From Shewanella sp. c952 (lineage in GTDB: Bacteria > Pseudomonadota > Gammaproteobacteria > Enterobacterales > Shewanellaceae), in the NCBI RefSeq assembly GCF_019654975.1, contig NZ_BPEW01000006.1:62001-126000 (forward strand): DNA of 64,000 nucleotides, in the 5' to 3' direction. The position numbers were made by a program, and so were the translations under genes. This document shows positions 63,250 through 64,000 of this stretch, piece by piece (position 1 is the first letter of the stretch; the number at the start of each line of letters is the position of its first letter). Under the pieces are notes generated by a model that worked only from the letters and a program-made list of their open reading frames with translations, searched no databases and was not told the origin of the DNA.

Positions 63250-64000
63250 ATGCAGGACAAGTGGCAGCAAGCAACGCAGGTTATTCATGCTGGGCATATA
63301 TCTAATGAACATGGTGCGCTGGTTACACCGCTATGCCAAAGTGCAACTTTTGTGTTTGACAGTGCAGAGCAGGGCGGGGCTAGATTTGCCGGGGAGGAAC
63401 CTGGCTTTATTTATACTCGTTTAGGTAATCCGACTACCGCTGAGCTAGAACGCAAAATCGCAGCACTCGAGGGCAGTGATTGTGCCGCGGCGACCGCATC
63501 GGGGATGGCGGCGGTTTCGGCCGCATTATTGGCAAATTTAAGGAGTGGCGATCACCTCGTTGCTTCTAATGCTGTCTACGGCTGTACGTTTGCGTTGATG
63601 AACTCACAGCTCGCCAAATTTGGTATAGAGGTGAGTTTAGTCGATTTTAGTGATCTCGATGAAATTGAAGTGGCTATCAAACCCAATACTAAAGTCATAT
63701 TTTGTGAAACCCCAGTTAATCCCCATCTAAAGGTGTTCAATCTTGATGCCATTGCCCGTATAGCAAAAGCACATAAGCTGGTTAGTGTGGTTGATAACAC
63801 GTTTATGACCCCGTTGCTGCAACAACCAATAAAACACGGTATTGATATTGTGATCCATAGTGCTACTAAGTACCTCAATGGACATGGCGATGTGATTGCG
63901 GGAGTGGTGTGTGCAAGCCGTGAGCAGATGGACGTGATTAAGTATGAGGTGCTTAAAGACATTGGTGGGGTTATTTCTCCTCACGATGCTTGGCTCATCC
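63250..64000 (+). CDS. mdeA: Methionine gamma-lyase (3' end outside window)
   Basis: The first 250 codons are present from the ATG at 63250 (GGGAG upstream). Cys/Met-metabolism PLP family: substrate-side IYTRLGNPT near 57, the PLP lysine Lys207 in HSATKYLNGHGD, and DNTFMTPLLQQP near 180. Cys112 in the YGCT motif corresponds, with the same 4-residue offset as the lysine, to the reactive cysteine (Cys116, Lys211) of Pseudomonas methionine gamma-lyase, which favours this over cystathionine lyases or synthases. It degrades methionine to methanethiol, 2-oxobutyrate and ammonia. Confidence 0.85.
   Translation, partial: MQDKWQQATQVIHAGHISNEHGALVTPLCQSATFVFDSAEQGGARFAGEEPGFIYTRLGNPTTAELERKIAALEGSDCAAATASGMAAVSAALLANLRSGDHLVASNAVYGCTFALMNSQLAKFGIEVSLVDFSDLDEIEVAIKPNTKVIFCETPVNPHLKVFNLDAIARIAKAHKLVSVVDNTFMTPLLQQPIKHGIDIVIHSATKYLNGHGDVIAGVVCASREQMDVIKYEVLKDIGGVISPHDAWLI

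Overview
The window is a stretch of a Shewanella chromosome (marine gammaproteobacterium, moderate to low GC). The diagnostic content is the metal-reduction locus mtrDEF / omcA / mtrCAB next to feoAB. The flanking genes are also Shewanella-like: a PanP-type decarboxylase, garK and gntP on one side, and glnS, cysS, folD, tig-clpP-clpX-lon-hupB-ppiD, fabV, sapABCDF, pspFABC, ycjXF and a methionine gamma-lyase on the other. No insertion sequence, prophage, CRISPR array or rRNA was seen.

Layout. 1-6.5 kb (minus strand): the partial PLP decarboxylase panP, then a glycerate/gluconate module (garK, gntP, and a CdaR/SdaR-type regulator) with a lone type IV pilin-like gene inside it. 6.5-11.1 kb: a uracil-DNA-glycosylase-fold protein, a membrane protein, a small lipoprotein and a large secreted metzincin-type lipoprotein. 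11.4-29.9 kb (minus strand): the extracellular electron-transfer locus, read as mtrD-mtrE-mtrF, a ten-heme UndA-like gene, an eleven-heme undA, omcA and mtrC-mtrA-mtrB. It encodes seven multiheme cytochromes with 71 CXXCH motifs in total and two outer-membrane porins. Each porin (MtrB, MtrE) should form a transmembrane conduit with its periplasmic decaheme partner (MtrA, MtrD) and a surface lipoprotein cytochrome (MtrC, MtrF); OmcA and the two UndA-type proteins would be extra surface terminal reductases. feoAB, divergent from mtrD, imports the ferrous iron produced by such respiration; the shared intergenic region carries a perfect CRP palindrome and two Fur-like sites.

33-50 kb is housekeeping: glnS, a Yip1-family protein, miaE, lpxH/ppiB, cysS, folD, a tRNA-Pro/Arg/His cluster, then tig, clpP, clpX, lon, hupB and ppiD. 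50-64 kb carries fabV, the sapABCDF transporter operon, the phage-shock genes (pspF divergent from pspABC), ycjX-ycjF and the start of mdeA.

The cytochrome locus itself is of a known type. The less routine observations are regulatory or architectural. They include two additional UndA-type genes in separately terminated cassettes, a matched CRP-promoter layout in front of mtrC and omcA, an exact FNR/EtrA palindrome upstream of undA, and strong hairpins between mtrC and mtrA. Others are a clpP promoter nested in the tig terminator, a chain of hairpins after hupB, an unexplained 700-bp structured region between ppiD and fabV, and a cluster of perfect palindromes (one of 30 bp) before mdeA. All functional statements are by recognition of sequence motifs; no database search was run.
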